A stretch of DNA of 61,987 bases, taken from positions 1 through 61,987 of the forward strand of contig JAEYWK010000079.1 of assembly GCA_023431345.1 (NCBI GenBank). The letters are read 5' to 3'. The notes below the pieces were generated by a model. That model was not told the origin of the DNA, did no database searches, and saw only the letters and a program-made list of their open reading frames with translations. This document shows positions 33,465 to 42,761 of this stretch, piece after piece (position 1 is the first letter of the stretch; each line of letters starts with the position of its first letter). Position numbers and translations under genes: made by a program. Origin of the DNA: Pseudomonadota bacterium (GTDB lineage Bacteria > Myxococcota_A > Polyangia > Polyangiales > Polyangiaceae).

Positions 33465-35936
33465 TCAAGGCGCCTCCACGGCGCGCGCCGCGAGCCTGCG
33501 CGCGCACGCCTGCTGCATCTCGGGCGTGAAGCGCTGGCGCCCCCAGTCGAAGTTTTGCGGCGCGCACAGATCACTCTGATCGCCGCTCTTGATCAGCTCT
33601 TGCAGCGTATCGCGAGCCTGCCAAACGCTGTCCTTCGGCACCTGCACCGCGAAATTCGGCACGTTGGGCGTAGCGTCTCCCTTGAGGTCGAGGTTGAGGG
33701 CGCGCAGCTCGTTGAGGCTGAGGGCGGCCGCGCGCGCAACCAGCGTGAGGCGCGTCGCGGGAGGGACGGGCAGATCCATCGTCATCTGCGGCGCGCGCTG
33801 CTGGATCCCGCCGAACTTGAGGCGCTGCAGGTTGTTCAAGATCAGCGCGATGGCCTGGATCGCGGGCGCGTAATCCGCGGTCTCGCCGGGTAGCATCCCC
33901 GCGTCCACGAGATCCCAAAACCCGACCTTCTCGCCCTCGACGCGCGCGAGGCGCGCCGCGAGCCCGAACGGGCCGACGTTGTAGGCGGAAAACACCAGGT
34001 CCCACTCGCCGAACTTGGCGTAGAGATCGGACAAGTATTGAATGGCCGCCTCGGTCGCCTTCTGCGGGCTGTGCCGTTCATCCACCGTGCCCTCGATGAT
34101 GCGCAAGTGGTAGGCCCGCGCCGCGTCGGGAATGAACTGCCACAAGCCTTCAGCGCCGGCGGGAGACTTGGCGAGCGGGTAGCAGCCGCTCTCCGCGTAG
34201 ACGACGGCGATCAGATCTTTCGGCATGCCACGGCGAACCAGCGACGACTGGATCGCGTCTTTGTAGGCGCCGCAGCGGAACAGCATCTGCTGAAACGTTT
34301 CGCGGCCGACCGGGTTCTCCGTGTAAAATTCGAAGCGCCGCTGCACGCGCGGATCATCCTCCACGGGGATCTCGGGCATCGTGAGCCCCGCGAGCCAGCG
34401 CGAGCGCATGCTGTCCGGCGAACGCGAGCGGCGGCGAAGCTGACGCTTCTCGCGGTTGGTGACGAGCTGACCGATTTCGGCGAGCGCCTTGCAATGAGCG
34501 CCCTCGCAGCCCGGCTTGAGTGCCTGGGCGGCGATCGACGCTTGCTCCTCGAGCAGGTTGCGAAGCTCGGCCGACTCTTTGCCGCGACCGTGAACCTGAA
34601 CGAGCAGCGATTGGAGCCGCTCGTCGTCGTTGAGCAGGCGGCCGCGAGGCATCGCCCCCGAGCTCGCGGGCGCGGGCGAGTCGGCGGCGGCCGCGCTGCT
34701 CGCGCCGGTGACGCCTGCATCGCTGGCGTCACCCGAGCCGCGCCGCGACACCGTCACCGCGACCAGCACGATGCCGAGAACGACGGCGCAGACGCCGAGC
34801 GCCGCCAGCGCGCCGATCCACCAGCGCGACTCGCCGCCTTCATCACGACGCCGCTTGCGCCCGCCGGCCGCGGGCCTGCGCAGCTTGGGCTGAGTCGATG
34901 ACGTGGGCGACGGCGTGCGGTTCCTGCCCCGGCCCGGGCGGGGCAGCTCGGCGTCGCTCGGCAAAGCGCCCGGCAGTGGCGCGCCCGGCAAGCTCTGGCC
35001 TCCGAAGCCGGGCGGCGCCGGAGGCAGGGCGCCGAGGGGCGAAAGGCCGCCGTAGCCCCCTCCCACTGGCGCGGGCGGCGCCGAGCTGCGCTTGAGCCCC
35101 AGCAGGGACGGCTGGGCCGCGGGGGCAGCAGGTGGTGCTGGCGCCGGACCCACCGGCGATGGCGGCGATGGCGGCGACGAGTCCTTACGGCTGAAGGCGC
35201 GAAGCCCCAGCACCGTGCGCACCATCAGGTTGGGCTGTTGTGGACGGGTCGCGGGTGGAGGTGGGCCCGAGCTCGAGGCAGGCAACGGCGCGGGCGGGCG
35301 CGGGGACGACGGCGAAGCCAGCGGCGGCGCCGGCGCGTTCACCCCCAGTCCGGGAGGCAAAGGACGCGCAGCCCCGGCGTTCAGCGGCGAGCTCAGCCCG
35401 GGCGGCGGGCTCGACCCGGCTGGAGACGCGTTATCGCCCATCATCGTCAGCATGCGCGGCGGCGCCGGCATGCCGCCCGCGGGGGGCGCTGCGGACGCTT
35501 GGAGCGGCGCGGGCGGAGCCGGCGAGGCAGCGTCGAGCGGCGACTTGAAGTAGCCCGAAAGCAGCGGCGGAGGCGTCAGGGCGTCGGGCGATGCCGGCGC
35601 TGGCGCCGAGATGCGCTGGCGCTCGTCCTCGCTCAACGAGGCCCGGGCAGAGCTCAGCAGCTCGCGCACGACCCCGAGCTGCGCCATGAGCGACGCGCTG
35701 CTTGCCCCTTGCTGAGCCAAGCGCGACAGCTCTGCCAGATGGTGGGCCACACCGCCGAAGCCGACGTTGCGACAAGCCGGCTCGAGCTCGGTGTTTTGCT
35801 TCATCAGCGCGGGCAAGTCGCTGACCAACGACGAACCAGCCGCGAGCTTCGCTTCCCACCGGCTCAAGCAATCTTGAAGCGCCCCAACGAGCTCCGGTTT
35901 GCCCCACCCGGGCTTCAAGCTGCCATGGCCGGTCAC
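33465..35936 (-). CDS. membrane-anchored lytic transglycosylase with long Pro-rich cytoplasmic region
   Basis: This is an 823-residue protein. Residues 1-110 form a helical domain (ELVGALQDCLSRWEAKLA onward), and 115-365 is a Pro/Ala/Gly-rich low-complexity region. A basic patch (GGRKRRRDE) precedes a membrane helix (about 373-396). The external part has an MltD-type SLT domain with catalytic Glu582 in YAESGCYPLAKSPAGAEG, then LWQFIP, YLSDLY and SAYNVG. A terminal LysM-like region follows (LTLVARAAALSLNELRALN). The enzyme cleaves glycan strands of peptidoglycan. Placed between hcp and tssA, it probably opens the wall for assembly, a role known for other T6SS-associated lytic enzymes. The N-terminal half is unusual for the family. 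Confidence 0.88.
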   Translation of the reverse strand: MTGHGSLKPGWGKPELVGALQDCLSRWEAKLAAGSSLVSDLPALMKQNTELEPACRNVGFGGVAHHLAELSRLAQQGASSASLMAQLGVVRELLSSARASLSEDERQRISAPAPASPDALTPPPLLSGYFKSPLDAASPAPPAPLQASAAPPAGGMPAPPRMLTMMGDNASPAGSSPPPGLSSPLNAGAARPLPPGLGVNAPAPPLASPSSPRPPAPLPASSSGPPPPATRPQQPNLMVRTVLGLRAFSRKDSSPPSPPSPVGPAPAPPAAPAAQPSLLGLKRSSAPPAPVGGGYGGLSPLGALPPAPPGFGGQSLPGAPLPGALPSDAELPRPGRGRNRTPSPTSSTQPKLRRPAAGGRKRRRDEGGESRWWIGALAALGVCAVVLGIVLVAVTVSRRGSGDASDAGVTGASSAAAADSPAPASSGAMPRGRLLNDDERLQSLLVQVHGRGKESAELRNLLEEQASIAAQALKPGCEGAHCKALAEIGQLVTNREKRQLRRRSRSPDSMRSRWLAGLTMPEIPVEDDPRVQRRFEFYTENPVGRETFQQMLFRCGAYKDAIQSSLVRRGMPKDLIAVVYAESGCYPLAKSPAGAEGLWQFIPDAARAYHLRIIEGTVDERHSPQKATEAAIQYLSDLYAKFGEWDLVFSAYNVGPFGLAARLARVEGEKVGFWDLVDAGMLPGETADYAPAIQAIALILNNLQRLKFGGIQQRAPQMTMDLPVPPATRLTLVARAAALSLNELRALNLDLKGDATPNVPNFAVQVPKDSVWQARDTLQELIKSGDQSDLCAPQNFDWGRQRFTPEMQQACARRLAARAVEAP

Positions 35937-36186
35937 GAAAGATTCCCGACCGTTGGCTTAGCACATCCGCCAAGGGCCCGAGGCGCGCCGGCATATCCGC
36001 CGGATAGCGGTCAGCCCTGCCCTCCGGAGCGCGCGTCTCGGGTCTCGCGGCCTCGCTGGCGGGGGCGGACATCGATAAGCGGCGCCGTCCAGCGAGTTCG
36101 GAAATGCCCCTACACTTCGCCGGCCCGCGCAGCCAAGTTGACAAGCGAGCGGAGCGGCCCGCAAATGCGTCAACAGGGCGAGCGAG

Positions 36187-37197
36187 ATGGCTTATTTGGA
36201 CGTGGCGAAGTTGGTGGGGTCAGTGGCGGGTGATGCGCCCTCCGGGCCCAACCTCGAATACGACCCCGACTTTGCGGCGCTCGAGAAGGCCGCGGAAGGC
36301 AAGCCGGAGATCGCGCTCGGCGGAACGGTCAGCCCGGCGGAGCCTCCCGACTGGAAGCTGGTCCTCCGCGGTGCGAGCGACCTCTTGGGGCGCTCCAAAG
36401 ATCTGCGCATCGCGGTGCTGCTGACGCGCGCGCTCTTGTATTGCCATGGTCCGGCTGCCTTCGCGGAGGGGCTCACCCTGCTGCGCGGCCTGCTGGAGGG
36501 GCAGTGGCCGACGCTGCATCCCCAGCTCGATCCAGAAGACGACAACGACCCCACCATGCGCATCACCGCGTTTTCGGCGCTGGTGGCTCCGGGGCTGATG
36601 CTCGCGTTGCGTCAGGCCCCGTTGATCGACTCGCGCGTGCTCGGCCCCGTGTCGCTGTCGGACATCTTCCCTCCGACCGGCTCACCCGACGCCGCGCGCA
36701 TCTCGGCCGTGTTCGAGTCGGCAGAGCTCGCCGAGGTCGAGGCGCTCTCCGCCGCGCTCGCCGCCGCGCTCGCCGATCTGCGCGCCATCGACGCCTGCTT
36801 CGACGCGCACACGGGCAGCCGCGGCCCTGACCTCGTGCTCTTGCGCGAGTACTTCGGCAAGGCCCACCAGGTCGTCGAGCAGCGGCTCGTGGCGAAGCGT
36901 CCGGCCGTCGCTGAGGGCGCGACCGCCGCCGGCGATGACGGAGCCGCAGGAGGCCCCGCCGTCGCCCCGCCCCCGAAGGGCCTGACCGGCGACATCCACA
37001 GCCGTGAGGACGTCCTCAAGGCGCTCGACAAGATTTGCGAGTACTATGAGCGGCACGAGCCAACGAGCCCCGTGCCGCTCATGGCCCAACGTTGTAAGCG
37101 CATGGTTACCATGGGCTTCTTCGAGATTCTGGCCGAGGTGGCCCCCGAGGGCGTCAAGCAAGCCCAAGTGGTGATGGGAAAAACGGATGGGAAGTAG
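36187..37197 (+). CDS. tssA: T6SS protein TssA
   Basis: This 336-residue protein has the ImpA N-terminal domain: GDAPSGPNLEYDPDFAALE, then DWKLVLRGASDLLGRSKDLRIAVLLTRAL and LEGQWPTLHPQLDPEDDNDPTMR. TssA caps or primes the sheath-tube assembly at the baseplate. The C-terminal helix domain is short (about residues 270-330), as in the short TssA class. It opens the rightward operon tssABCEFGH. The 250-base gap to the transglycosylase gene holds divergent signals; I see TTGACA at 36138-36143 but no matching -10. Confidence 0.93.
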   Translation: MAYLDVAKLVGSVAGDAPSGPNLEYDPDFAALEKAAEGKPEIALGGTVSPAEPPDWKLVLRGASDLLGRSKDLRIAVLLTRALLYCHGPAAFAEGLTLLRGLLEGQWPTLHPQLDPEDDNDPTMRITAFSALVAPGLMLALRQAPLIDSRVLGPVSLSDIFPPTGSPDAARISAVFESAELAEVEALSAALAAALADLRAIDACFDAHTGSRGPDLVLLREYFGKAHQVVEQRLVAKRPAVAEGATAAGDDGAAGGPAVAPPPKGLTGDIHSREDVLKALDKICEYYERHEPTSPVPLMAQRCKRMVTMGFFEILAEVAPEGVKQAQVVMGKTDGK

Positions 37198-37242
37198 GGC
37201 GGCCGCGGCAGCGAGGCCAACCTCGGCGTGAGACAACCAGCG

Positions 37243-37267
37243 GAGTTACAGGAACGGAGTTACAGGA
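37243..37267 (+). repeat. short tandem duplication carrying the tssB ribosome-binding site
   Basis: The segment GGAGTTACAGGAA appears at 37242-37254 and GGAGTTACAGGAA again at 37256-37268, a direct repeat of about 14 bases that duplicates the GGAG/AGGA ribosome-binding elements before tssB. It may strengthen tssB translation or simply be slippage. Confidence 0.7.
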
Positions 37268-37771
37268 ATGAGCAGTCAGAAATTCATAGGCCGTAACCGC
37301 GCTCCTCGCGTGCAGATCGAATACGACGTCGAGCTCTACGGTGCGGAGAAGAAGGTCCAGCTGCCGTTCGTGATGGGGGTGATGTCCGACCTGTCCGGCA
37401 ACGCGGGCAAGGAGCAGCCCCCGGTACCGGATCGCAAGTTCGTGGAGATCTCCGTCGACAACTTCGACGATCGCCTCAAGGCGGTCGAGCCTGCCGTGCG
37501 CATGCGGGTGCCGAACAAGCTCACCGGCGAAGGCGAGATCGCGGTCGAGGTCAAGTTCGAGAGCCTCGCCGATTTCTCGCCGGCGGCCGTCGCCAAGCAG
37601 GTGCCGGCGCTGGCCCAGCTGCTCGCAGCGCGGCAGCAGCTGGCCAACCTGATCACGTACATGGACGGCAAGTCAGGGGCGGAGGAGCTGATCAACAAGC
37701 TCCTCCACGACAAGACCCTGCTCGAGTCGCTGGCCAAGAACCCTGCGGCAGAGTCCGAGAAGAGTGAGTGA
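37268..37771 (+). CDS. tssB: T6SS sheath small subunit TssB (VipA)
   Basis: This 167-residue protein forms the contractile sheath together with TssC. The family pattern is clear: QKFIGRNRAPRVQIEYDVE, then LPFVMGVMSDLSG, and DRKFVEISVDNFDDRLKAVEP. The C-terminal helix (KLLHDKTLLESL) ends in an acidic tail. Its stop codon overlaps an in-frame GTG of tssC (GTGA), indicating coupled translation of the two sheath proteins. A duplicated GGAGTTACAGGAA just upstream of the ATG serves as the ribosome-binding site. Confidence 0.96.
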   Translation: MSSQKFIGRNRAPRVQIEYDVELYGAEKKVQLPFVMGVMSDLSGNAGKEQPPVPDRKFVEISVDNFDDRLKAVEPAVRMRVPNKLTGEGEIAVEVKFESLADFSPAAVAKQVPALAQLLAARQQLANLITYMDGKSGAEELINKLLHDKTLLESLAKNPAAESEKSE

Positions 37772-37779
37772 GCGAAGCC

Positions 37780-39273
37780 ATGAGCGAAGCACAAGAGCAA
37801 AAGGCGCAGGGCGCGGTAGCCACCGTCGAAGGTAACGAGTTCGCGAGCCTGCTGAACAAAGAGTTCAAGCCGCAGTCGGACCGCGTGCGCGAAGAGGTCG
37901 AGTCGGCCGTCGCCACGCTGGCGCAGCAAGCGCTCGGCACCGCCGCCACCATCTCGACCGACGTCGTGGCGTCGATCCAAGCCATCATCGCCGAGCTCGA
38001 CAAAAAGCTCAGCGAGCAGGTCAACGTGATCATGCACAACGCCGACTTCCAGGCCCTCGAAGGCTCTTGGCGCGGCCTTCACTACCTGGTCAACAACTCT
38101 GAAACCGACACGATGCTCAAGATCCGCGTCTTGAACGTGTCGAAGAAGGATCTGCAGAAGACGCTCAAGCGCTTCAAGGGCGCGGCCTGGGATCAGAGCC
38201 CGGTCTTCAAGAAGCTGTACGAGCAAGAGTACGGGCAGCTCGGCGGTGAGCCCTACGCCTGCGTGGTCGCCGACTACTACTTCGACCACGGCCCGCAAGA
38301 CGTGGAAACGCTGGGCGAGATGGCGAAGATCGGCGCCGCCTGCCACGCGCCGATCCTGTCGGCCGCCGCCCCCTCGCTGTTCGGCATGGAGACGTGGCAA
38401 GAGCTGGGCAACCCGCGCGACCTGCAGAAGATCTTCTCGACGCCGGACTACGCGGCGTGGCGCTCGCTGCGCGAGAGCGACGACTCGCGCTACCTCGGCA
38501 TCACCATGCCTCGCTTCTTGGCGCGCCGCCCCTACGGCACGAAGTCGGATCCCGTCGAAGAGTTCGACTTCGAAGAGGACACGACCGGCAACGACGCCAA
38601 CAAGTACACCTGGGCGAACTCCGCCTACGCCATGGCCGTGAACATCAACCGCTCCTACAAGCTGTACGGCTGGTGCTCACGCATCCGCGGCATCGAAGCG
38701 GGCGGCGCCGTCGAGGGCCTGCCGACGCACACCTTCCCCACCGACGACGGCGGCGTCGACATGACGTGCCCGACCGAGATCGGCATCAGCGATCGGCGCG
38801 AGGCCGAGCTGGCCAAGAGCGGCTTCATGCCCCTCATTCACAAGAAGAACACAGACCTGGCCGCCTTCATCGGCGCACAGTCGCTGCAGAAGCCAGGCCA
38901 GTTCGACGACCCGGACGCGACCGCGAACGCGCAGCTCGCGGCGCGCCTGCCGTACCTGTTCGCCACGTGCCGCTTCGCGCACTACCTGAAGTGCATCGTG
39001 CGCGACAAGGTGGGCTCCTTCAAGACGGCCGACGACATGCAAAAGTGGCTGCAAAAGTGGGTGACCCAGTACGTCGACGGCGACCCCGCGCACTCGAGCG
39101 AGGAGACCAAGGCGCGCCGCCCGCTGGCGGCAGCTCAGGTCGTCATCGAGGAAGACCCGAGCAACCCCGGCTACTACAACTCGAAGTTCTTCCTGCGCCC
39201 GCACTACCAGCTCGAGGGCCTCACCGTCTCGCTGCGCTTGGTCTCCAAGCTGCCTTCCGCCAAGGCCGGTTGA
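37780..39273 (+). CDS. tssC: T6SS sheath large subunit TssC (VipB)
   Basis: This protein of about 497 residues forms the sheath with TssB, and ClpV recycles it after contraction. Typical segments are EGSWRGLHYLVNNSETD, the strand IRVLNVSKKDL, QEYGQLGGEPYACVVADYYF, RFLARRPYG and the later FATCRFAHYLKCI. The C-terminal segment EDPSNPGYYNSKFFLRPHYQLEG is the family end. An in-frame GTG at 37768 overlaps the tssB stop and could equally be the start, adding four residues. Confidence 0.96.
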   Translation: MSEAQEQKAQGAVATVEGNEFASLLNKEFKPQSDRVREEVESAVATLAQQALGTAATISTDVVASIQAIIAELDKKLSEQVNVIMHNADFQALEGSWRGLHYLVNNSETDTMLKIRVLNVSKKDLQKTLKRFKGAAWDQSPVFKKLYEQEYGQLGGEPYACVVADYYFDHGPQDVETLGEMAKIGAACHAPILSAAAPSLFGMETWQELGNPRDLQKIFSTPDYAAWRSLRESDDSRYLGITMPRFLARRPYGTKSDPVEEFDFEEDTTGNDANKYTWANSAYAMAVNINRSYKLYGWCSRIRGIEAGGAVEGLPTHTFPTDDGGVDMTCPTEIGISDRREAELAKSGFMPLIHKKNTDLAAFIGAQSLQKPGQFDDPDATANAQLAARLPYLFATCRFAHYLKCIVRDKVGSFKTADDMQKWLQKWVTQYVDGDPAHSSEETKARRPLAAAQVVIEEDPSNPGYYNSKFFLRPHYQLEGLTVSLRLVSKLPSAKAG

Positions 39274-39298
39274 TCCGCCGTCTGCGGCGACCTGAGTC

Positions 39299-39811
39299 AT
39301 GGCGGAGCTCACCCCGAAGGAGCGACTTCAGCCTTCGCTGCTCGATAGGCTCACCGACAATGAGCCCGAGCGCAAGGTGGAGAGTCGTGACCTTCGGGTG
39401 CTGTCGCCGCAGCGCCTACGCGAGAGCGTGCGGCGTGACCTGACCTGGCTGTTCAACTGCGTCCACCTCGCGGCTGCGAAAGATCTGAGCGGCGTCCCCG
39501 AGGTGGAGCGCTCGACGCTGAACTTCGGCTTGCCGGATCTCTCCGGCAAGCCGGCGTCGAGCGTGAACGCCGGCGCGCTCGAGAAGCTGATTCGCCGCGC
39601 GATCTGGGAGTTCGAGCCGCGCCTCGTCAAGCACAGCGTGCGGGTGAAGCTCGTGCCCGACAAGCAGAGCTTCGGTCCGAACGCCCTGTGCGTGCTGATC
39701 GAGGCCGAGCTGTGGGCGCAGCCACTACCGCTGCGCCTGTTCTTGCGCACGGATCTGAACCTGGAGACCGGTGAGGTCGCCGTATCGGACGTCACCGGCG
39801 ACGTGAGGTGA
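39299..39811 (+). CDS. tssE: T6SS baseplate protein TssE (gp25-like)
   Basis: This 170-residue protein is the homologue of phage T4 gp25, which nucleates sheath assembly on the baseplate. It opens with the conserved PSLLDRLTD motif and contains LRESVRRDLTWLFNC. It also has the gp25 core LRDLS-like segment (LSGVPEVERSTLNFGLPDL) and the EPRL motif (FEPRLVKHSVRV). It lies 25 bases after tssC and 3 bases before tssF. Confidence 0.94.
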   Translation: MAELTPKERLQPSLLDRLTDNEPERKVESRDLRVLSPQRLRESVRRDLTWLFNCVHLAAAKDLSGVPEVERSTLNFGLPDLSGKPASSVNAGALEKLIRRAIWEFEPRLVKHSVRVKLVPDKQSFGPNALCVLIEAELWAQPLPLRLFLRTDLNLETGEVAVSDVTGDVR

Positions 39812-39814
39812 AGC

Positions 39815-41683
39815 TTGGACCAGCGCCTGCTCAGCTACTACAACCGCGAGCTCTCGTACCTACGCGAGCTGGGTGGGGAATTTGCCAAGCATTTCCCGAA
39901 GATCGCCGGGCGGCTGGGGCTCGATCAGTTCGAGTGCACCGACCCCTACGTGGAGCGGCTGCTCGAAGGTTTCGCGTTCCTGGCCGCGCGCGTGCAGCTG
40001 AAGATCGACGCCGAGTACCCGCGGTTCACCGAGGGGCTCATGTCCATCCTCACCCCTCACCTGCTCGCGCCCACGCCGTCGCTGGCGGTGGTGCAACTTC
40101 AGCCGAGCCCCAAGCAAGCCCTCTTGACCGACGGCTTCCGCGTGGCGCGAGGCACCTCGCTGAAGTCGGTGCTCGCCCGCGGTGAGCAAACCAGCTGCGA
40201 ATATCGCACCGCTCAGGACGTAGAGCTGTGGCCCCTCGAGCTCAGCGGGCTCTCGCACGCGGCCCACGTGGGTGACCTCGGTGAACTGCCGCTCTCGACG
40301 CACAAGCAGGTCAAGAGCGCCCTTCGCATCAAGCTGCGCGCCACGAACGGCCAACCCATCCAGAAGCTGTCGCTGTCGCGCCTCCCGCTCTTCTTGCGCG
40401 GCGCCGAGCAGCTCGGCATGCGTCTCTACGAGCTGCTCGCGGGCGGCAGCGTGGGCCTGCTCGTGCGCGACTCGAGCGGCAACCGGCTGAGCTACTCGCC
40501 GCGCTCCTTGCTGCGCGGCATGGGCTTCGCCGACGACGAAGCGCTGCTGCCGAGCGACTTGCGCTCGTTCCACGGGTATCGGCTGCTGCACGAGTACTTC
40601 GCTCTGCCCGACCGCTACCTGTTCGTCGAGCTGAGCGAGCTCGACGCGGGCGTAAGCCGCTGCACGAGCTCCGAAATCGAGATCTGTGTCTTGCTCGACC
40701 GCCGCGACGCGCGCCTCGAAGCGGTGCTCGCGCCCGAGCACATGGCGCTGTTCTGCACGCCCGTCGTCAACTTGTTCTCGCGCCGCGCCGACCGCATCCA
40801 CTTGACGGAGCGAGACCACGAGTATCACGTCATCCCCGACCGAACGCGACCGCTCGACTACGAAGTCCACTCCATCACGAGCGTGACCGGCCTCGGCGCG
40901 ACGCCAGGGGTATCGCGACCGTTCTTGCCGTTTTACGCCGTGAGCGATCGGCACGCCTCCGAGCAACAAGCGTACTTCACGGTCCACCGCCAGCCGCGGC
41001 TCATCTCTTCGCGGCGCCAAGTGACGGGGCCGCGCTCCACCTACGCCGGCGGTGAAGTGTTCTTGTCCCTCGTAGACGGTCAAGAAGGGCCGTTCCACAG
41101 CGACCTGAAGCAGCTCGCCGTGGAGACGCTGTGCACCAACCGTGATTTGCCCCTGCTGATGACGCTGGGCGCCGGCCGCACCGATTTCACGTTGGACACC
41201 GCAGCGCCAGTCGAGTCGGCGCGCGTCGTGGCGGGCCCGTCCGAGCCGCACCCTTCCCCGTCTTGGGGGGACAGCGCTTGGCGATTGATCAGCCACCTGT
41301 CGCTGAACCATTTGTCGGTCGCCAATACCCAAGACGATCAGGGAGCGGCGCCCCTGCGCCAGCTCTTGCAGCTCTACGCGGAGCTGGGCTCCGCCGCGCT
41401 GCGACGCGAAATCGACGGCGTGCGCTCGATTCAGAGCGGCTCCGTCACCCGCCGCCTGCCCTTCGAAGGCCCCGCCAGCTTCGCGCGCGGCATCGAGCTG
41501 ACGCTCGAGTGCGACGAAGCCTACTTCGAGGGTGGCAGCGCCTTCTTGCTCGGCTGCGTGCTCGAGCGCTTCTTCGCGCGGCTGGTCGCGATCAACTCCT
41601 TTACGGAGACGGTCCTCAAAACGCCCCAACGAGGCGAGGTGATGCGATGGCCGACGAGGCTGGGTCAGCGTTCGATCGCCTGA
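39815..41683 (+). CDS. tssF: T6SS baseplate protein TssF
   Basis: This 622-residue wedge protein of the T6SS baseplate opens with the family pattern LLSYYNRELSYLRELGGEFA, then FPKIAGRLGL and DPYVERLLEGFAFLAARVQLKID. The start is a TTG at 39815 with GAGGTGA just before it, so an ATG-only gene call would truncate it. The C-terminus contains the segment GIELTLECDEAYFEGGS and FLLGCVLERFFARLVAINSF. The 3' end overlaps tssG by 37 bases. Confidence 0.94.
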   Translation: MDQRLLSYYNRELSYLRELGGEFAKHFPKIAGRLGLDQFECTDPYVERLLEGFAFLAARVQLKIDAEYPRFTEGLMSILTPHLLAPTPSLAVVQLQPSPKQALLTDGFRVARGTSLKSVLARGEQTSCEYRTAQDVELWPLELSGLSHAAHVGDLGELPLSTHKQVKSALRIKLRATNGQPIQKLSLSRLPLFLRGAEQLGMRLYELLAGGSVGLLVRDSSGNRLSYSPRSLLRGMGFADDEALLPSDLRSFHGYRLLHEYFALPDRYLFVELSELDAGVSRCTSSEIEICVLLDRRDARLEAVLAPEHMALFCTPVVNLFSRRADRIHLTERDHEYHVIPDRTRPLDYEVHSITSVTGLGATPGVSRPFLPFYAVSDRHASEQQAYFTVHRQPRLISSRRQVTGPRSTYAGGEVFLSLVDGQEGPFHSDLKQLAVETLCTNRDLPLLMTLGAGRTDFTLDTAAPVESARVVAGPSEPHPSPSWGDSAWRLISHLSLNHLSVANTQDDQGAAPLRQLLQLYAELGSAALRREIDGVRSIQSGSVTRRLPFEGPASFARGIELTLECDEAYFEGGSAFLLGCVLERFFARLVAINSFTETVLKTPQRGEVMRWPTRLGQRSIA

Positions 41684-42696
41684 GCATCCTGCGCGCGCTG
41701 GCGGCCGACCCCACGGCGTTCGACTTCCATCAAGCGCTCCGCCGCGTCGAGGCCGCCTTTCGGCGCTTGCCGCGCTTCGGTGATGCGCTCAAGCCGCGTG
41801 ACGAGCCGCTGCGCCTCGGACAAGACGCCTCTTTCGAGTTCGTGCCCTCCGCGGTGCGAAGCTTCCAGCGGCCGGCGGACGACGCGGCCCCGCCCCGCCT
41901 CGCCGTCGGCTTCCTCGGCTTGTTCGGCCCGATGGGGCCTCTGCCGCTGCATTTCACCGAGTACGCCCGCGAACGCATCCGCCAGGTGGGCGATCACACC
42001 TTCGCGGCGTTCGTCGATCTGTTTCACCACCGCATGCTCGCGCTCTTCCATCGCGCGTGGACGCGCAGCCGCGCCACCGCGAGCCGCGACCGCGCGGAGG
42101 ACGATCGCTTTCGCACCTACGTGGGCGCCGCGTTCGGGCACGCCCTGCCAGCTCAATCCCACGTCGACGCCATCGACGACCGCGCCAAGCTCTACTTCGC
42201 GGGCTTGTTCTCGATGTCGTCTCGCCCCCCCGACGGCCTGCGCGCGGTGCTCAGCGGCTACCTCGGCCTGCCGGTGACGATCCGCGAGTTCATGGGCGAG
42301 TGGCTGCCGCTGCACGACGACGATCGGCTCCGGCTCGGAGGCGGCCCTGAAGTGAGCGCGCTCGGGCGCACGACGGTGCTGGGGCGGCGCGTGTTCAGTC
42401 GCAGCCACAAGTTTCGGGTCGTGCTCGGCCCGCTCGGCGCCGCTGATTTCTCGCGCTTTCTGCCGGGCACGCCCGGCCTCGCCGCCCTATCGATTTTGGT
42501 CAAATCCTATGCCGGGCCCCAGCTGGCGTGGGACTTGGAGCTGATCCCCGCGCCCGACGCGGTGACGCCGCTCCGACTCGGCCTCGCCGGCCGCCTCGGC
42601 TTGGGGGCGGCGCTCGGTGCGGCCGGACGTTCTGTCGTGGGCACGAACGTTATCGTTGATCCCGTGGCGAATTCGACGAATCGTAGCCACGCCTAG
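41647..42696 (+). CDS. tssG: T6SS baseplate protein TssG
   Basis: This 349-residue baseplate wedge protein partners TssF. Early it shows FDFHQALRRVEAAF and PLRLGQDASFEFVPSAV, followed by the conserved FLGLFGPMGPLPLHFTEYA. The later segment FFHHR-like LFHHRMLALFHRAW is characteristic. Its start at 41647 lies inside the end of tssF; the open frame extends upstream to 41263 within tssF without meaning. Confidence 0.94.
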   Translation: MADEAGSAFDRLSILRALAADPTAFDFHQALRRVEAAFRRLPRFGDALKPRDEPLRLGQDASFEFVPSAVRSFQRPADDAAPPRLAVGFLGLFGPMGPLPLHFTEYARERIRQVGDHTFAAFVDLFHHRMLALFHRAWTRSRATASRDRAEDDRFRTYVGAAFGHALPAQSHVDAIDDRAKLYFAGLFSMSSRPPDGLRAVLSGYLGLPVTIREFMGEWLPLHDDDRLRLGGGPEVSALGRTTVLGRRVFSRSHKFRVVLGPLGAADFSRFLPGTPGLAALSILVKSYAGPQLAWDLELIPAPDAVTPLRLGLAGRLGLGAALGAAGRSVVGTNVIVDPVANSTNRSHA

Positions 42697-42761
42697 GGCA
42701 GCTGGGAGCACCGGGCGGTGTCGAGGGCAAGGGTCCGACAGGACCAGGGAGAGAGTCGCAA

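Noticed and set aside
36138..36166. TTGACA upstream of tssA as a promoter
   Set aside because: The best -10 at a suitable distance (GCAAAT) matches only three of six positions.
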